A stretch of 64,000 nt of DNA from Haplomitrium mnioides (Eukaryota; Marchantiophyta; Haplomitriopsida; Calobryales), in assembly GCA_049999725.1 (NCBI GenBank), contig JBNGIS010033894.1:1-64000 (forward strand), read 5' to 3'. The notes beneath the pieces were generated by a model. The model was not told where the DNA came from, made no database searches, and saw only the letters and a program-made list of their open reading frames with translations. Made by a program: the position numbers and the translations under genes. This document shows positions 35,415 to 45,510 of the stretch, piece after piece (position 1 is the first letter of the stretch; each line of letters starts with the position of its first letter).

Positions 35415-35800
35415 CCATAAACACATGGACTTGGGAGTCGATGCATGCTTGGACTTGGGACTCCATACTCGCATGGACTACGGAGTCCTGAGATGCATGA
35501 ACTACGAAGTCACTGTGCAAATTGACCACAAAGTCTACGTGCGTATGGACTCCCCAGTACAAGCGCGCATTGAATCCGAAGTCCATACGGGCATGGACTC
35601 TGGACTCTGTGTTCATAAGGACTCCGGACTCCATGCGCGCATGGACTCTAAAGTCCCTGCGCGGATGGACTATGTAGTCCATACGCGTATGGAGTCCAAA
35701 CTCCTTGTACGCTTGGTCTCCGGAGTCTATACCCATATGGACTGCATAGTCTCTATGCCCATGGACTCCAACATCCATCCGCTTTTGGATTCCACCGTAG
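35415..35800. repeat. 16-unit, 24-bp palindromic array in intron 1, open on both strands
   Basis: Sixteen 24-bp units of the form GGACTCYRRAGTCCATGCGCGCAT, made of two alternating near-palindromes (GGACTCC-GAGTCC and ATGCGCGCAT). Because 24 is a multiple of 3 and the unit is nearly self-complementary, both strands stay open and both spell an eight-residue repeat, consensus VHARMDSG (plus strand 35368-35877, minus strand 35407-35778). It sits wholly within the intron bounded by 35355 and 35895, so translation is not expected. Confidence 0.9.
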
Positions 35801-36241
35801 TTTTTAGCATAGAATGTAAGTTTACTAACTTTAAATTCCTAATAAACATATGGAGATTTTTTGTGCTACATTATTGATCATTTTTTTTTCTTCAGTTTTC
35901 TCAATATTTGGCCAACTTTGTTAATGCCTATTTGGATGTGAAACACGTAGAACGAGACTTCATCAAGCTTGCCTTTAACATCAAACTACTAAAGCCCAAG
36001 CAAGGAGTACACATTCGTTAACTAGTGCTACATCCAAGTGCGATGACCATGTCAGCGGTAGCAACGACAAGACCATTAGCTGCCAAAAAGAAAAAGGAGG
36101 TGGAGCTAGTCAAGGCTCCAAAAAAGAAGAAATAGGTCTTCCCAAAGAAGAAGCTTATGCCCACACCAATTATTAAGGAGCCAAACCCCTCTCAATCTCC
36201 AACCATCTCATTTTCGACGACCCTTTCGTCTTCAACTTCGA

Positions 36242-36675
36242 TGTAAAAGAATCTCAAAGACCGAATCCAAATGAGTAAGAACTCATGGTGAACTCTAATA
36301 GAGTTCTTCAACCAAAAGCAACTCAAGGTCCAAGCTAAGACCAATAGTACAAGCAAAAGCCAAGCAACCAAAGAACCCAAGTGATTCGAGAGGAACTCCA
36401 GAATGAGGAGTGGGGCTAAGAAGCCCTTCTATTTATACAAGAGAAGAGGGTGTCATCCCTCTTTCTTCACTTACAAGTCACTTCTCATTTCAGCCTTAAA
36501 AGTGACTCTCTACCAAAAGTGACTTCGAATGCAAGTAACCTAAAAGTGACTCTCCACCAAAAGTGACTTCAAAGGCAAGTAATTCAATCTTAACCCTAAA
36601 AGTGACTCACTACCACTTCCTTCACTCCTCTCTATTTTCTTATAAATAACAAAATCTTATGCTTGTACTATTATA
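36242..36675 (-). repeat. Gypsy-2 3' LTR
   Basis: 434 bp, aligned with 40819-41208 over its length. An extra stretch near 36530-36570 (AAAAGTGACTCTCCACCAAAAGTGACTTC-like tandem words) accounts for the greater length. Confidence 0.9.
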
Positions 36676-37099
36676 TAATCCCCGCCACCTAGTCGTGACA
36701 TCCTCGTCATTGCCGCAACTTTCAAAAATTTAAATAGCTTCTTGAGCATTCTCAAGATTTGAAGAAGGTTCTCAAGTAGCATCATGAAGTGGATAGCCTT
36801 TCCACAAAACCTTGTATTGAACTTGTGGATGCTACCCGCACTTGATAACTCTTTTTGCCAAAATGCGGTCTACTTCAAATTCTTCATGATCATCAAGAAC
36901 AATGGTCGGAGGAGGAAGTTGAACAAAATTTGGAAAAGAAGATGGACTAGGAATAGACAAATGGAACACAAGATGAATCTTCATATGAAGAGGAAGATCA
37001 AGTTTATAAGCAACGGAGAAATAACCTCAAAAATAGAAAAAGGACCAATCCAAGTAGAAGATAGCTTATGGACTTGAGTCTCTAAAGACAATAGAAGAT

Positions 37100-37960
37100 T
37101 ATGAGTGGATAACATAACTTGGTTACCTAAAACATAAGAGCAATCATGATGATGTTTATCGCCAAACTATTTTTGTCGATTTTGAGCAATAATAAGATGG
37201 TTTTTGGTATCTTGCAACGAGGAAGATAAACGAGACAAAAAGGTAGAAAGACTAGGAACATTGGAAGACGAAGGAGAAAACAAACCATTAGGAACAAGAG
37301 AATGTTGACACAAGTTAAGAAAGAAAGGAGAAAAGCCAATACTTGCTTGTTTAGAGTTGTTGTATGCAAACTCCACAGCCGGTGAAAAACTATCCCAATC
37401 CGTATGATGAACATTGATAAACGATCGAAGAATATACTCCATAATGCAATTTGCCCGTTCGGTTTGCCCATCTGTTTGAGGATGATACGCCATAGACATA
37501 GATAGTTTGGTACCCAAAAGTGTGAATAACTCTCGCCAAAACTTCCTAGTAAATCGTGGATCTCTATCATATATAAGTACCTTTGGCATTCCATGATATC
37601 AAAAGACTGTATCAAAATAAATCTTTGCCAATTGTGGAGCATCCACCATATCCACTGTCAATGCTAGATGAATTTGCTTGCTTAGCTTAACTACAAACAT
37701 CACAATGGCCATAAATCCACGAGGCGTGGTTGGAAGCAAAGTGATAAGATCCAAACTTACATGTTCCCACCGACAGTAGGAATTGATAATCGCTGCAAAA
37801 AACTAGCTGGTTTTTGATTTGAAGCCTTGTTTCATTGACAACTTTCACAAGAACGAACAAAGCCACGAACATCTTGAGATAGGTTTGGCCACCACCAAGT
37901 CCGTTGAAGCAACTCCATAGTCTTGTCTACTCCAAGATACCCAGAAATTGGAATATCATG
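37100..37960 (-). pseudogene. Gypsy-2 integrase
   Basis: A zinc-binding remnant with WWWPNLSQDVRGFVRSC and ESCQ lies near 37.85 kb, followed by the catalytic core. At 37167-37589 it reads LIYDRDPRFTRKFW, then AYHPQTDGQTERANCIMEYI and WDSFSPAVEFAYNNS, the standard gypsy integrase block with the second catalytic aspartate visible. Several stops precede it. From 37080 to 36676 a decayed C-terminus runs toward the 3' LTR; I see no chromodomain there, unlike Gypsy-1 and Gypsy-3. Confidence 0.85.
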
Positions 37961-38239
37961 TGCTTCTTGTAAATGTGCCATTCAAAGTGCCTCATCTTGA
38001 GAAACATATGTTTGATGGCCCTGATAGAGAATACCATCCCAAATAGAAAAAGAATGATACTCAGAAACTTGGACTGCCAAATGTGCTCTAACAAGAGTAA
38101 AGAAGGCGTCTTCTTGTAACTTTTGTCGAAAGCCATCATTGGTTGCTTCATCAAGATGTAATATACTAGCATTTGCTATCTCTAGTGTATTTATTCGATG
38201 ATCCGGTCTTTGAGACAATGCATCAACAATAGTGTAGAA

Positions 38240-39460
38240 CCTTCCCTAGCTGTACTCCAACTTGAAATCAAAGAGTTGTAGTTGATCTTCCCATCGATGG
38301 TGACAACTTGTCATATTTTCCAAGTGGATTGCTTGAAGCAATGGCTTGTGGTCTGTGCACAAAAGTATAGGTTTGCCCAAAAGATAGTGTCTCCACACCT
38401 TGGTAGCATAAACCATTGCTAATTGCTCTCGATCTCTTGCAGAATAATTTCTCTCTGCTGCATTCAATTGGTGTGACATGAATGCAATTGGATGAAGTCC
38501 ATCCTCAAACTCTTGCTATAAAACCGCTCCAATAGCAAAATTAGAAGCATCAAAATCAACTATACAACGCCTCTTTGGATCATATGGTTGCAGAATTGGA
38601 CAAAATAAACCCACATCATTGAGTTGTTGAAATGCCACTTGCTCCTTGGTCGTCCACTTGAACTTTGCATCCTTCCCTAGTAAATCCGTGAGCGGTGCAA
38701 CAATATGAGCATAGTAATGAATGAATCTTCAATAAAAACTTGCTAATCCATTAAAAGCTCGAATATCCTTTACATCATTTGGTGTTGGCCACTATGCAAT
38801 AGCTTTAATTTTCTCTTCCTCCATCATGATGCCATCCGTAGACACTTTATGCCCTAGATAAGTCACCTCTTGCTTCCAAAACTCACACTTAGACTTTTTG
38901 CAATAAAACTTCCAATTGCATAGTCGTTGTAAGACCTCCTTGAGATGAGCATGATGCTCAACTTCACTTTTACTAAAGATAAGGATATCGTCCAAAAATA
39001 CCAACACTAATTTATCCCATAACCCATCCAAAACTTGATGCATTTGGTCCATAAATATTGTCGGAGCATTAGTAAGACCAAATGTAAGAACTTTCCACTC
39101 AAAATGCCCACACCTTGTGTGAAAAGCTGTCTTTGGTATATCACTTGGCTTGATTGGAATTTGCCAATAGCCACTTCGAAGATCCAACTTAGAAAAGAAT
39201 CGTACACTACTCAATTGATCCAACAAATCATCAATACGAGGTAGAGCATAGGCATTCTTTACTGTTTGATTGTTCAATCCTTGATAATCTGTACAAAGAC
39301 GAAATCCTCCATCTTTCTTTAGTGCAAAGAATACTGGAGCTCCCCAAAGAGAAGTACTGTGTTGAATGAAATCCTTCTCAAGAAGATCCATTAATGTCTT
39401 TTGAAGCTCTTCTAATTCTTGTGGTGATAGTCGATATATAGGTCAACTATAAGGAGTGCA
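38240..39460 (-). pseudogene. Gypsy-2 reverse transcriptase and RNase H
   Basis: RT is open over 199 codons (38792-39391): [32 protein letters not shown], then LTFGLTNAPTIFM and [13 protein letters not shown] (the catalytic YLDD box as FLDD), ending YLGHKV. After a stop it continues to RNase H with CIVDFDASNFAIGAV (38.55 kb), then NYSARDREQLAMVYATK, and LLCTDHKPLLQAI (38246-38479). All main motifs are present, but stops at about 38790, 38720, 38520 and 38245 break the frame. Confidence 0.9.
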
Positions 39461-39689
39461 AACCTACATCAACTCAATCGGAAAAAGCATTCCTCGATCG
39501 TCTGGTAACCCTTTTGGCAAATCCTTTGGAAACATATCCGCAAACTCTTTCAAAATATCATCTATTATTAAGGTAGGCACACCTTATCCCCCCTCCTTAC
39601 TCAAGTCTGTGATGGGCTTAATCCAAACAACAAAGACAAGCAACTCTTGTGTCAGTAAATTAACATGTTGAGCTAACTTAGGCTTCTTC

Positions 39690-40090
39690 ACCGGCGGTGT
39701 CAAACACCTCAAAATAAATTTCTTACCTTGTAAGATAACTTGAATTTGTCGCTTTCTCCAATCAAATTGAGCGGACCTTTCTTCAAGCCAAGGAAATCCT
39801 AAAATGATGTCATATTATACATATGCAATAACAAATTGCATTGATTCTGTATACTCTTTTCCAATCCGTAGAAGGAATGGCTTTTGAAAGAAAAACATGT
39901 CATGCTTTTAGCCATCAGCCATAGTTGTAACACTCTTCTTGATAGGCCTATATTTTGCTTTGATTATCTTAGCAAAACGTAGTGACATAAAATTTTCAGA
40001 ACTCCTACTTTTGACCAACATTCTACAAGAGTGCTCCTCAATCATACCATCAAGATGAAACAAGGTACCTCGAATTCTTATAGGAATTTT
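39690..40090 (-). pseudogene. Gypsy-2 aspartic protease region, catalytic motif lost
   Basis: The minus strand shows RMLVKSRSSENFMSLRFAK where retroelement proteases have V-D-S-G-A-S-H-N-F-I-S, so aspartate and glycine of the catalytic motif are both replaced. Further on come IILGFPWLEE (the family's I-L-G-x-x-W-L) and QFDWRKRQI. A stop lies between. The enzyme would be inactive. Confidence 0.75.
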
Positions 40091-40099
40091 AATTCCATT

Positions 40100-40800
40100 A
40101 GAGCTTATAAGTTTGGAGAACGCTGCTCAAATGGTTGAGGACAAGATCTTATTTCTGTAGCCGTGAGTAATGAGTCATGCTGCTCCGCTATACGCATTGC
40201 TTCTTCTAATTGAGTAGGCTCTCTCATAGTAACTTCTATTCTTGTGCAAGGCTTCAATCTCCGAACAAAACGGTCTAGTGCATCTTCTTCTCTTATATCA
40301 GGAATTTGCATAATTATATCCTGAAAATGTGTCACATAACTTCTCACTGTACTAAGTTGCTTCACATTGGCCAATCGATCTCTTGCTAGTTTTGAAGCAT
40401 TTACAACCCTAAATCTTGAAATCACTCCTTCTTTGAACTCATGCCAAGAAACAATAGGAGCAACAAATCAACATTGTGCTTGTTCTATTTGATATCTCCA
40501 CCAAGTCTTTACAACTCCTTCTAATTAACTTGCCACAAATAGAATTTGCCGACTATCCTCTCTAATGTTTGTAGCTTCAAAATATTGTTCACAATCAAAA
40601 ATGAAGTTCTTACAAGCACCAGAAGTCACCTTTCCATCATATGCTTTTGGTGTTGGAAATCGCCCATAACTCTCTTCTTCTTGAAACATTGCTCTTTCTT
40701 TTATTCCCACTTCCAAAATGCATGAAAGATGTTCAAGTTGTTGTTCCATTGTTTGAATCACCTCCTCTTGACTCTCTATATAGCTCACACAAAAAACAAA
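40100..40800 (-). pseudogene. Gypsy-2 gag
   Basis: The capsid protein coding region follows the primer-binding site. The N-terminal part (40525-40800) has EQQLEHLSCILEVG, then FPTPKAYDGK and FDCEQYFEATNIREDSR. The central retrotransposon-gag part (40105-40425) has SVRSYVTHFQDIIMQI-like residues and DALDRFVRRLKPCTR. A stop near 40.5 kb and a frame change separate the two. No zinc knuckle is seen before the protease region. Gypsy-4 gag at 63.35-63.6 kb is related. Confidence 0.85.
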
Positions 40801-40818
40801 CCATGGCTCTGATACCAA
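40801..40818 (-). other. Gypsy-2 primer-binding site
   Basis: The minus strand reads TTGGTATCAGAGCCATGG directly after the 5' LTR. It contains the initiator-Met-type TGGTATCAGAGC intact. Confidence 0.9.
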
Positions 40819-41208
40819 TGTAAAAGAATCTCAAAGACCAAATCCAAATAAGTAAGAGCTCATGGTAAACTCTAATAGAGTTCTTCAACCAAAAGCAACT
40901 CAAGGTCCAAGCTAAGACCAAGAGTGCAAGCAAAAGCCAAGCAACCAAAGAACCCAAGTGATTTGAGAAGAACTCCAGAATGAGGAGTGGGGCTAAGAAG
41001 CCCTTCTATTTATACAAGAGAAGAGGGTGTCATCCCTCTTTCTTCACTTACAAGTCACTTCTTATTTCAGCCATAAAGGTGACTCTCTACCAAAAGTGAC
41101 TTCAAAGGCAAGTAATCCAATCTTAACCCTAAAAGTGACTCACTACCACTTCCTTCACTCCTCTCTATTTTCTTATAAATAGCACAACCTTATGCTTGTA
41201 CTATTACA
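40819..41208 (-). repeat. Gypsy-2 5' LTR
   Basis: 390 bp, from TGTAAAAGAATC to CTATTACA on the plus strand. A TTATAAATA motif lies near its outer part (41173-41181). Confidence 0.9.
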
Positions 41209-42408
41209 TCCGAGCAACTCACAAGAGGAAGAAGAGCCGAAGTTGATGTAGGCTCCAACCTCAAGACCAAAAAGTTAATCGCACAAGGAGATGCAGACCT
41301 TTCAAGAACAAGAGTAGGTGGACCCTCAAACAATGTCTGAGGAAGACAAAAATAAAATTAGTGAGTTTGCAATCCAGCGATGTAGAGTCCAAGAAGAAGC
41401 AATAACGGTTTGGCTAGAAAATCTTAACCTTCCAAAACCAAGAATGGATAATAGGAGATCATTCCAAATTCTGAGGTTAAATGAGGATTTTGTGGAGCTT
41501 CTAGTGCAAAGAATGCTAACAAACAAGTATGCGCATAACTTCTTCATTGTTGTGGTTAAAAGATAAGTCAGAGTTTGATCACAGGAACCTTGAAAAATAT
41601 AGATACAAGATTGCATGAGGCAATTACAGTGCTACCACAAGGCAGCTTTTAATCACCAAATATGGAGCAAAAATTCCTATGCTTTTTCTCTGTAGTTGTT
41701 GTGTTTATGTGAGGCTAACTCCAATAGAGTCCCACATATTTGCAATGGATGACAATTATAGCCAAAAATAGAGATTGGAAATGACGTCGATTAAGAAGGT
41801 TGAATGTTGGCATCATAGGTTCATGGAGAGTGGGATGGTGTCATCCCAAAAATTAAAGAGAGAGTTGGTGCTATAGACCCTGGAGATCAAACCAAAGTTG
41901 ACTCTTTAGAAGACAATCACTTCTTAAGACAATTGGTTTTAGCTGTTATTCCAAAGTGGTGAGCTCTAGGATTTACAATAGAGCATTTTTTTTATGTGGG
42001 AGAAAAATCAGGTGAAAGGCCAGAAGTTGAAGGCCAAAGGAATGTTGAGAATGGAGGACATGAAGTGGACACTGTAGAGGTCTCTTCAGGGTCTCAGACG
42101 AAGTAAAAATTTCTATTTTGAAATGTGTGGAAGCCGGAGAGCTTTCAATTGAAGAAATGTCTCACGAACTAGAGAGACATAAAGTATTGGGAGTTATGGC
42201 AAAGTCTTTTTGCTCTGAAGTCTATTGCAGCTCCTGGGAAGAAGATAGAGAGGAGTACCCTATCCACATTGAGGAGTCAAAAATGTTTTCATTTTACTCT
42301 AGCTTTGAGAAGCTATTGGTAAGTTTGTTTTTTCATACTACAATTCTTATTCTAGAGTTGTATTAAATTTTTTGTAAAAGTTGTTTTGGAAGAATAAAAA
42401 TAATTTAT

Positions 42409-42645
42409 AGTCCATGCACGTATGGACTCTAAAGTCCAAGCGCACCTTTACACTCAAGGTGATGCACATCTAGATATTGAAGTCCATTTGCGCATGGACT
42501 TCAAAGACCTTGCTTGTTAAGACTCTCAAGTCCATGTGCACATGTACTTCAGAGACCATGCTTGCATTTACTTGAGATTGATTTTAAAGTATTTTGCAGT
42601 AAAGACTCTAAAGTTCATGCTGATATGGACTTAGGGGTCCATGCT
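42409..42645. repeat. Palindromic array in a later intron of the same gene
   Basis: Decayed units with cores AGTCCATGCACGTATGGACT, AAGTCCATTTGCGCATGGAC and AAGTCCATGTGCACATGTAC, inside the intron 42319-42707. The spacing is irregular (about 24-50 bp), so this array is older than that at 35415-35800. Confidence 0.8.
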
Positions 42646-44293
42646 CTTCCTCTTTAAAGTCTACTTTTTTTTTCTCCTCTGATTTTTTTGTTTTTTACTC
42701 TGTGCAGGGGGACAAAATGTTTAAATGTCAGCTTGCCAAAAGGTTGACACCAGTTGCTAAAGGGCAAAAAAGATCGAGGGTCGAAGAAGCTTCGGAAGAT
42801 CAAGCTCATACCTCCACACTTGCATCTTACCCTCTTCTTTTTTGCTTCATTTCTAGAAAGATAGAGAGTGGAAATCAAGGCAGCAAAATAATGTTGCTAC
42901 TCCTCTCATTGAAGGAGTTGTTCAAGACAAAGACAAGGACTTAATGTCCTATATGGATGGACTCAATGTGGCATTTTACCAAGTCCACGGGGAGGCAAAT
43001 GCTTGTTGGTTGAAGGGATTTGTGAAACCTAGATGTTTTACTTTGGCAATTGCAGATATTCCTTACGGTTATAACCTTAAGGAATGCAAGCACAACGATT
43101 CCAAACCTTTTACTAATGATGACATTTTTGATATGGTTTCTTCTTTTGCGACAGTCACAACTTCTGATTTTTGGTCTTTTGTAATAATCCATTCTTCGCA
43201 ACAATTTGGCATCGTCAAGGATGCTCTTTTGAATGTTTGCTGTGCTATCGACCATGGCATCTGGTAAGTTCTTTTTTTGTATTTTAGTTTATCGTGTTTA
43301 GTTTTCCTACAAAATCTTTCAAGTGTCTCATTTGTTTGTTTTTACTACTATAGGGACAAAAGCAATATTTATTACTCTGGTGGTCCAAGAATTGTTCATG
43401 CTCACAAGTGTTGGATTGTAGGCTATTAGACCAAAGAGGAAAACAAGAGCATGAGGGTCTTCAACTTGCAAGTTGATGATGCTAGTGGTCGTCATTGGCA
43501 AATTATGTAGGGTGTGTTCAGTTTCCTTGTTGTGTCGGCAAAGCTAAAACATCTAGAAGATGATGCTTCTATTAATGCGTACAAAAACCTGAGGCTTTGT
43601 ACAATTCTTTCACTTACCATTTATCAACAGAGAAAGATTGGATCTTAGGTCTTTGCTTTGGCTCCGGCACAGGCTTTGTCTATGCTTTAATATTGATGCA
43701 AAATTGCATTGCCAAGGAATATGATAAAATGTCAATTTATCTATTTTCTTCAGAGCATTTTGATGATGGTTTCTTTGCCGTATAATGTGACTCAATCGCA
43801 AATAGTGTATGCGTAAACAAGAAATGTGTTCCTCCTAGTATTGCTAGTGCTACAAGTGATTTTGTTGCGATCTCTAGGACTGGAAAGTCTCGTGATGACT
43901 CTCCAGTGGCTGCAAATGTTGAAACATCTCAAGCAATTGATTTAGATGAGAAAATCCCTCCTAAGGAGGATAGGGCTGTAGCATCAGGTTGATATAATTT
44001 TAATACATAGCAAAATATTTTCTTTACAAAATATTATTTGATTTGTCTTCATTTTTGTTGCATTCTAAATCCAATTTAAGTTTTTTCTTAACAATTCAAT
44101 TTCTTACGCAAAATTATTTTTGAACAAAACTTATTGGTTTTTATAAAAATAACTAATGAAGTCTATGTTGGCATGGAAGCTTCTTTTATGTTTTTTTTTT
44201 TAAATTTTTGTTCAAGTTTTCTTCAACTTGAGTTTTTGCAACCCCCTCTTAGAAGGGCTTCAATAGCCCCTACTTCCAAGTACTCATCAAATT

Positions 44294-44434
44294 GTGCTCG
44301 CTTGGGCTTTGGTTTTCCATGTGTGCATGGGATTTAGTTGTTCATACTCGCGTGGGCTTAAGTTGTCTCTGCGCGCATGAACCTTATCAAACATAGCGTG
44401 CCTACATACAGGCTTCATGTATCCATGCACACAT
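44294..44434. repeat. Palindromic repeat units downstream of the methyltransferase gene
   Basis: Cores CCATGTGTGCATGGG, TCTGCGCGCATGAAC and CCATGCACACATAGG at a step of roughly 30-40 bp, about 300 bp beyond the stop codon and within Tir-B. The rest of 43993-44837 is AT-rich with no gene seen. Confidence 0.7.
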
Positions 44435-44837
44435 AGGCTAAATAGCAATCTTTTCACAATTTTGCTTCAGCAATTCTCTTGCGTTTACACTTTAATGTTC
44501 TAGTTCAAACTTTTTGTGAAAAAATTTGAATGTTTTATCAAATTTTAAAATTAATGATATCATTGTTAGTTTGAAAATATTTAACAACAAATGTCGTGTA
44601 CATTTTGTATATATTTTGTTTGGTGCTCATGCTTTTTAAAGAAGAAATTATAAAAGAAATTTTGATGAAATTCCTATAAGAAGATTTGTTTTTAATACAT
44701 TGTGCAATCAAAATGAGCCATTTTGATGAGTAAAATTATATTTGTTTTGCAAATGAATATTACTAGCATCAAATTCATGATTTTTGATGCTAAAATTTCA
44801 AAATTGGTTTTTTGCAACGCAAATAAAACGAAAACCC

Positions 44838-44850
44838 AATAGTGGTTGTT
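44838..44850 (-). repeat. Tir-B right terminal inverted repeat
   Basis: AATAGTGGTTGTT on the plus strand, followed by the target duplication TAGA. Compare AGTAGCGGTTGTT at the end of Tir-A. Confidence 0.7.
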
Positions 44851-44854
44851 TAGA

Positions 44855-45230
44855 TTGGAAAACTCCATCTATAGTGTCAGTTTTTTTGGCATATGATGTG
44901 ATTGCATATCTATTCTTCAAAATATCCCATCATCTTATCATCAGCACTTATGGTAAGACAATATACCAACGTTTATACTTTCTCAATATAACTCTTAAAT
45001 GCTTGCATTTCTACATGGACGGGTTTGGGCTCAACATAGGCTCTACTTCAACACCACTTATAAAATCCCATGCCTTTGATGAAGTTGGTTATTCTCACAG
45101 ACAAAACATTGCAAATTTTCTGATTGAATTTCTCACTTACAACTTAAGAAATCATGTGAATACCTTAAATATCACAATATACAATATAATATATGACTAT
45201 ATGATATACAGTGAGGGTATATAGTCAGCA
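44855..45230 (-). pseudogene. Copia-B gag N-terminal part
   Basis: Resumes Copia-B gag on the far side of Tir-B. The nucleotide sequence from GATTGGAAAACTCCATCTAT (44853) onward parallels Copia-C gag from GATTGAAGAACTCCATTTGT (53380), including GTGTCAG, a GCATATC word and TTTGATGAAGTTGGTTATTC against CTTGATGAAGTTGGTCATTC. The translation is broken in all frames. This homology to an uninterrupted relative fixes the Tir-B insertion point. Confidence 0.75.
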
Positions 45231-45376
45231 AGTCTTTCGCGTCTAACTTTGCAATATGCAGAGGATGAAATGTTGCTGACTTTGATAAACATATGAGGGT
45301 ATATAGTCAGCAAGTCTTTCGCGTCTAACTTTGCAATATGCAGAGGATGAAATGCTGCTGACTTTGATAAACATAT
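45213..45376. repeat. Near-identical 82-bp tandem duplication
   Basis: 45213-45294 and 45295-45376 both start GAGGGTATATAGTCAGCAAG and differ at a single position (TGTTGC against TGCTGC). Their near identity amid heavily diverged sequence means the duplication is recent. Confidence 0.95.
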
Positions 45377-45510
45377 GAATCAAAAGTCATGGTGTATAGT
45401 ATGTCTGACTTTGATATACATCTCAATTATAAGTTGTGGTATACGGAAGAATTGATGCAACCTTCAATCATTGATGTTCATGATATTAGAACCAGATCAC
45501 ATGGAGGCAG

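Larger units (their letters stand above)
36242..41208 (-). mobile_element. Gypsy-2, Ty3/gypsy retrotransposon in the methyltransferase gene
   Basis: Minus-strand element of 4,967 bp with LTRs 36242-36675 (3') and 40819-41208 (5'), both starting TGTAAAAGAATCTCAAAGAC on the plus strand. The primer-binding site adjoins the 5' LTR. Flanks TTCGA (36237-36241) and TCCGA (41209-41213) fit a target duplication with one change. Deleting the element and one flank copy keeps the host gene in phase. Coding order on the minus strand is gag, protease, RT, RNase H, integrase. It is the best-preserved retroelement of the window (RT open over 199 codons), but stops are present. Confidence 0.92.
34993..43992 (+). 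pseudogene. ParB-like / DNA N4/N6-methyltransferase fusion gene, split by Gypsy-2
   Basis: Exon 1 is about 34993-35354 (start now GTG, probably once ATG; contains EPQKLDY and HEGENFNLGIFGPNN). Intron 35355-35895 has GTAAGT and CTTCAG ends. Exon 2 runs 35896-36241, is interrupted by Gypsy-2, and resumes in phase at 41214, ending at 42318. Further introns are 42319-42707 and 43264-43353. A ParB/Srx-like domain follows the Gypsy-2 site: FQILRLNEDFVELLVQRM (41.46-41.51 kb), and a GGNHS-type motif read as stop-G-N-Y-S (41.61 kb). The methyltransferase part has motif IV as ADIPYGYN (43.05 kb) before motif I as LCFGSGTG (43.65 kb) and a KEYD acidic motif: the beta-class order. The tail ends at a TGA at 43992. 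Stops and several frameshifts inactivate it. Expected role: base methylation of DNA with ParB-type DNA binding. Confidence 0.75.
28560..44850. mobile_element. Tir-B, DNA element carrying DUF7869 and ParB-methyltransferase genes
   Basis: It starts AATAGCTACTACT and ends AATAGTGGTTGTT, inverted relative to each other with mostly transition differences. TAGA flanks it on both sides (28556-28559 and 44851-44854), a 4-bp target duplication. Copia-B gag homology to Copia-C stops at the left edge and resumes at the right edge, which confirms insertion. It is about 11.3 kb without Gypsy-2. It carries two head-to-head genes with a short shared upstream region: a DUF7869-type gene on the minus strand and a ParB-like/DNA methyltransferase gene on the plus strand. 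Inference: these are the element's own genes, because together they fill nearly all of the element. Confidence 0.75.

Noticed and set aside
35368-35877. Long plus-strand frame (169 codons) as a repeat-protein gene
   Set aside because: It lies within a GT-AG intron, its openness follows from a 24-bp unit, and the opposite strand is equally open with the same peptide theme. Treated as an intronic array.
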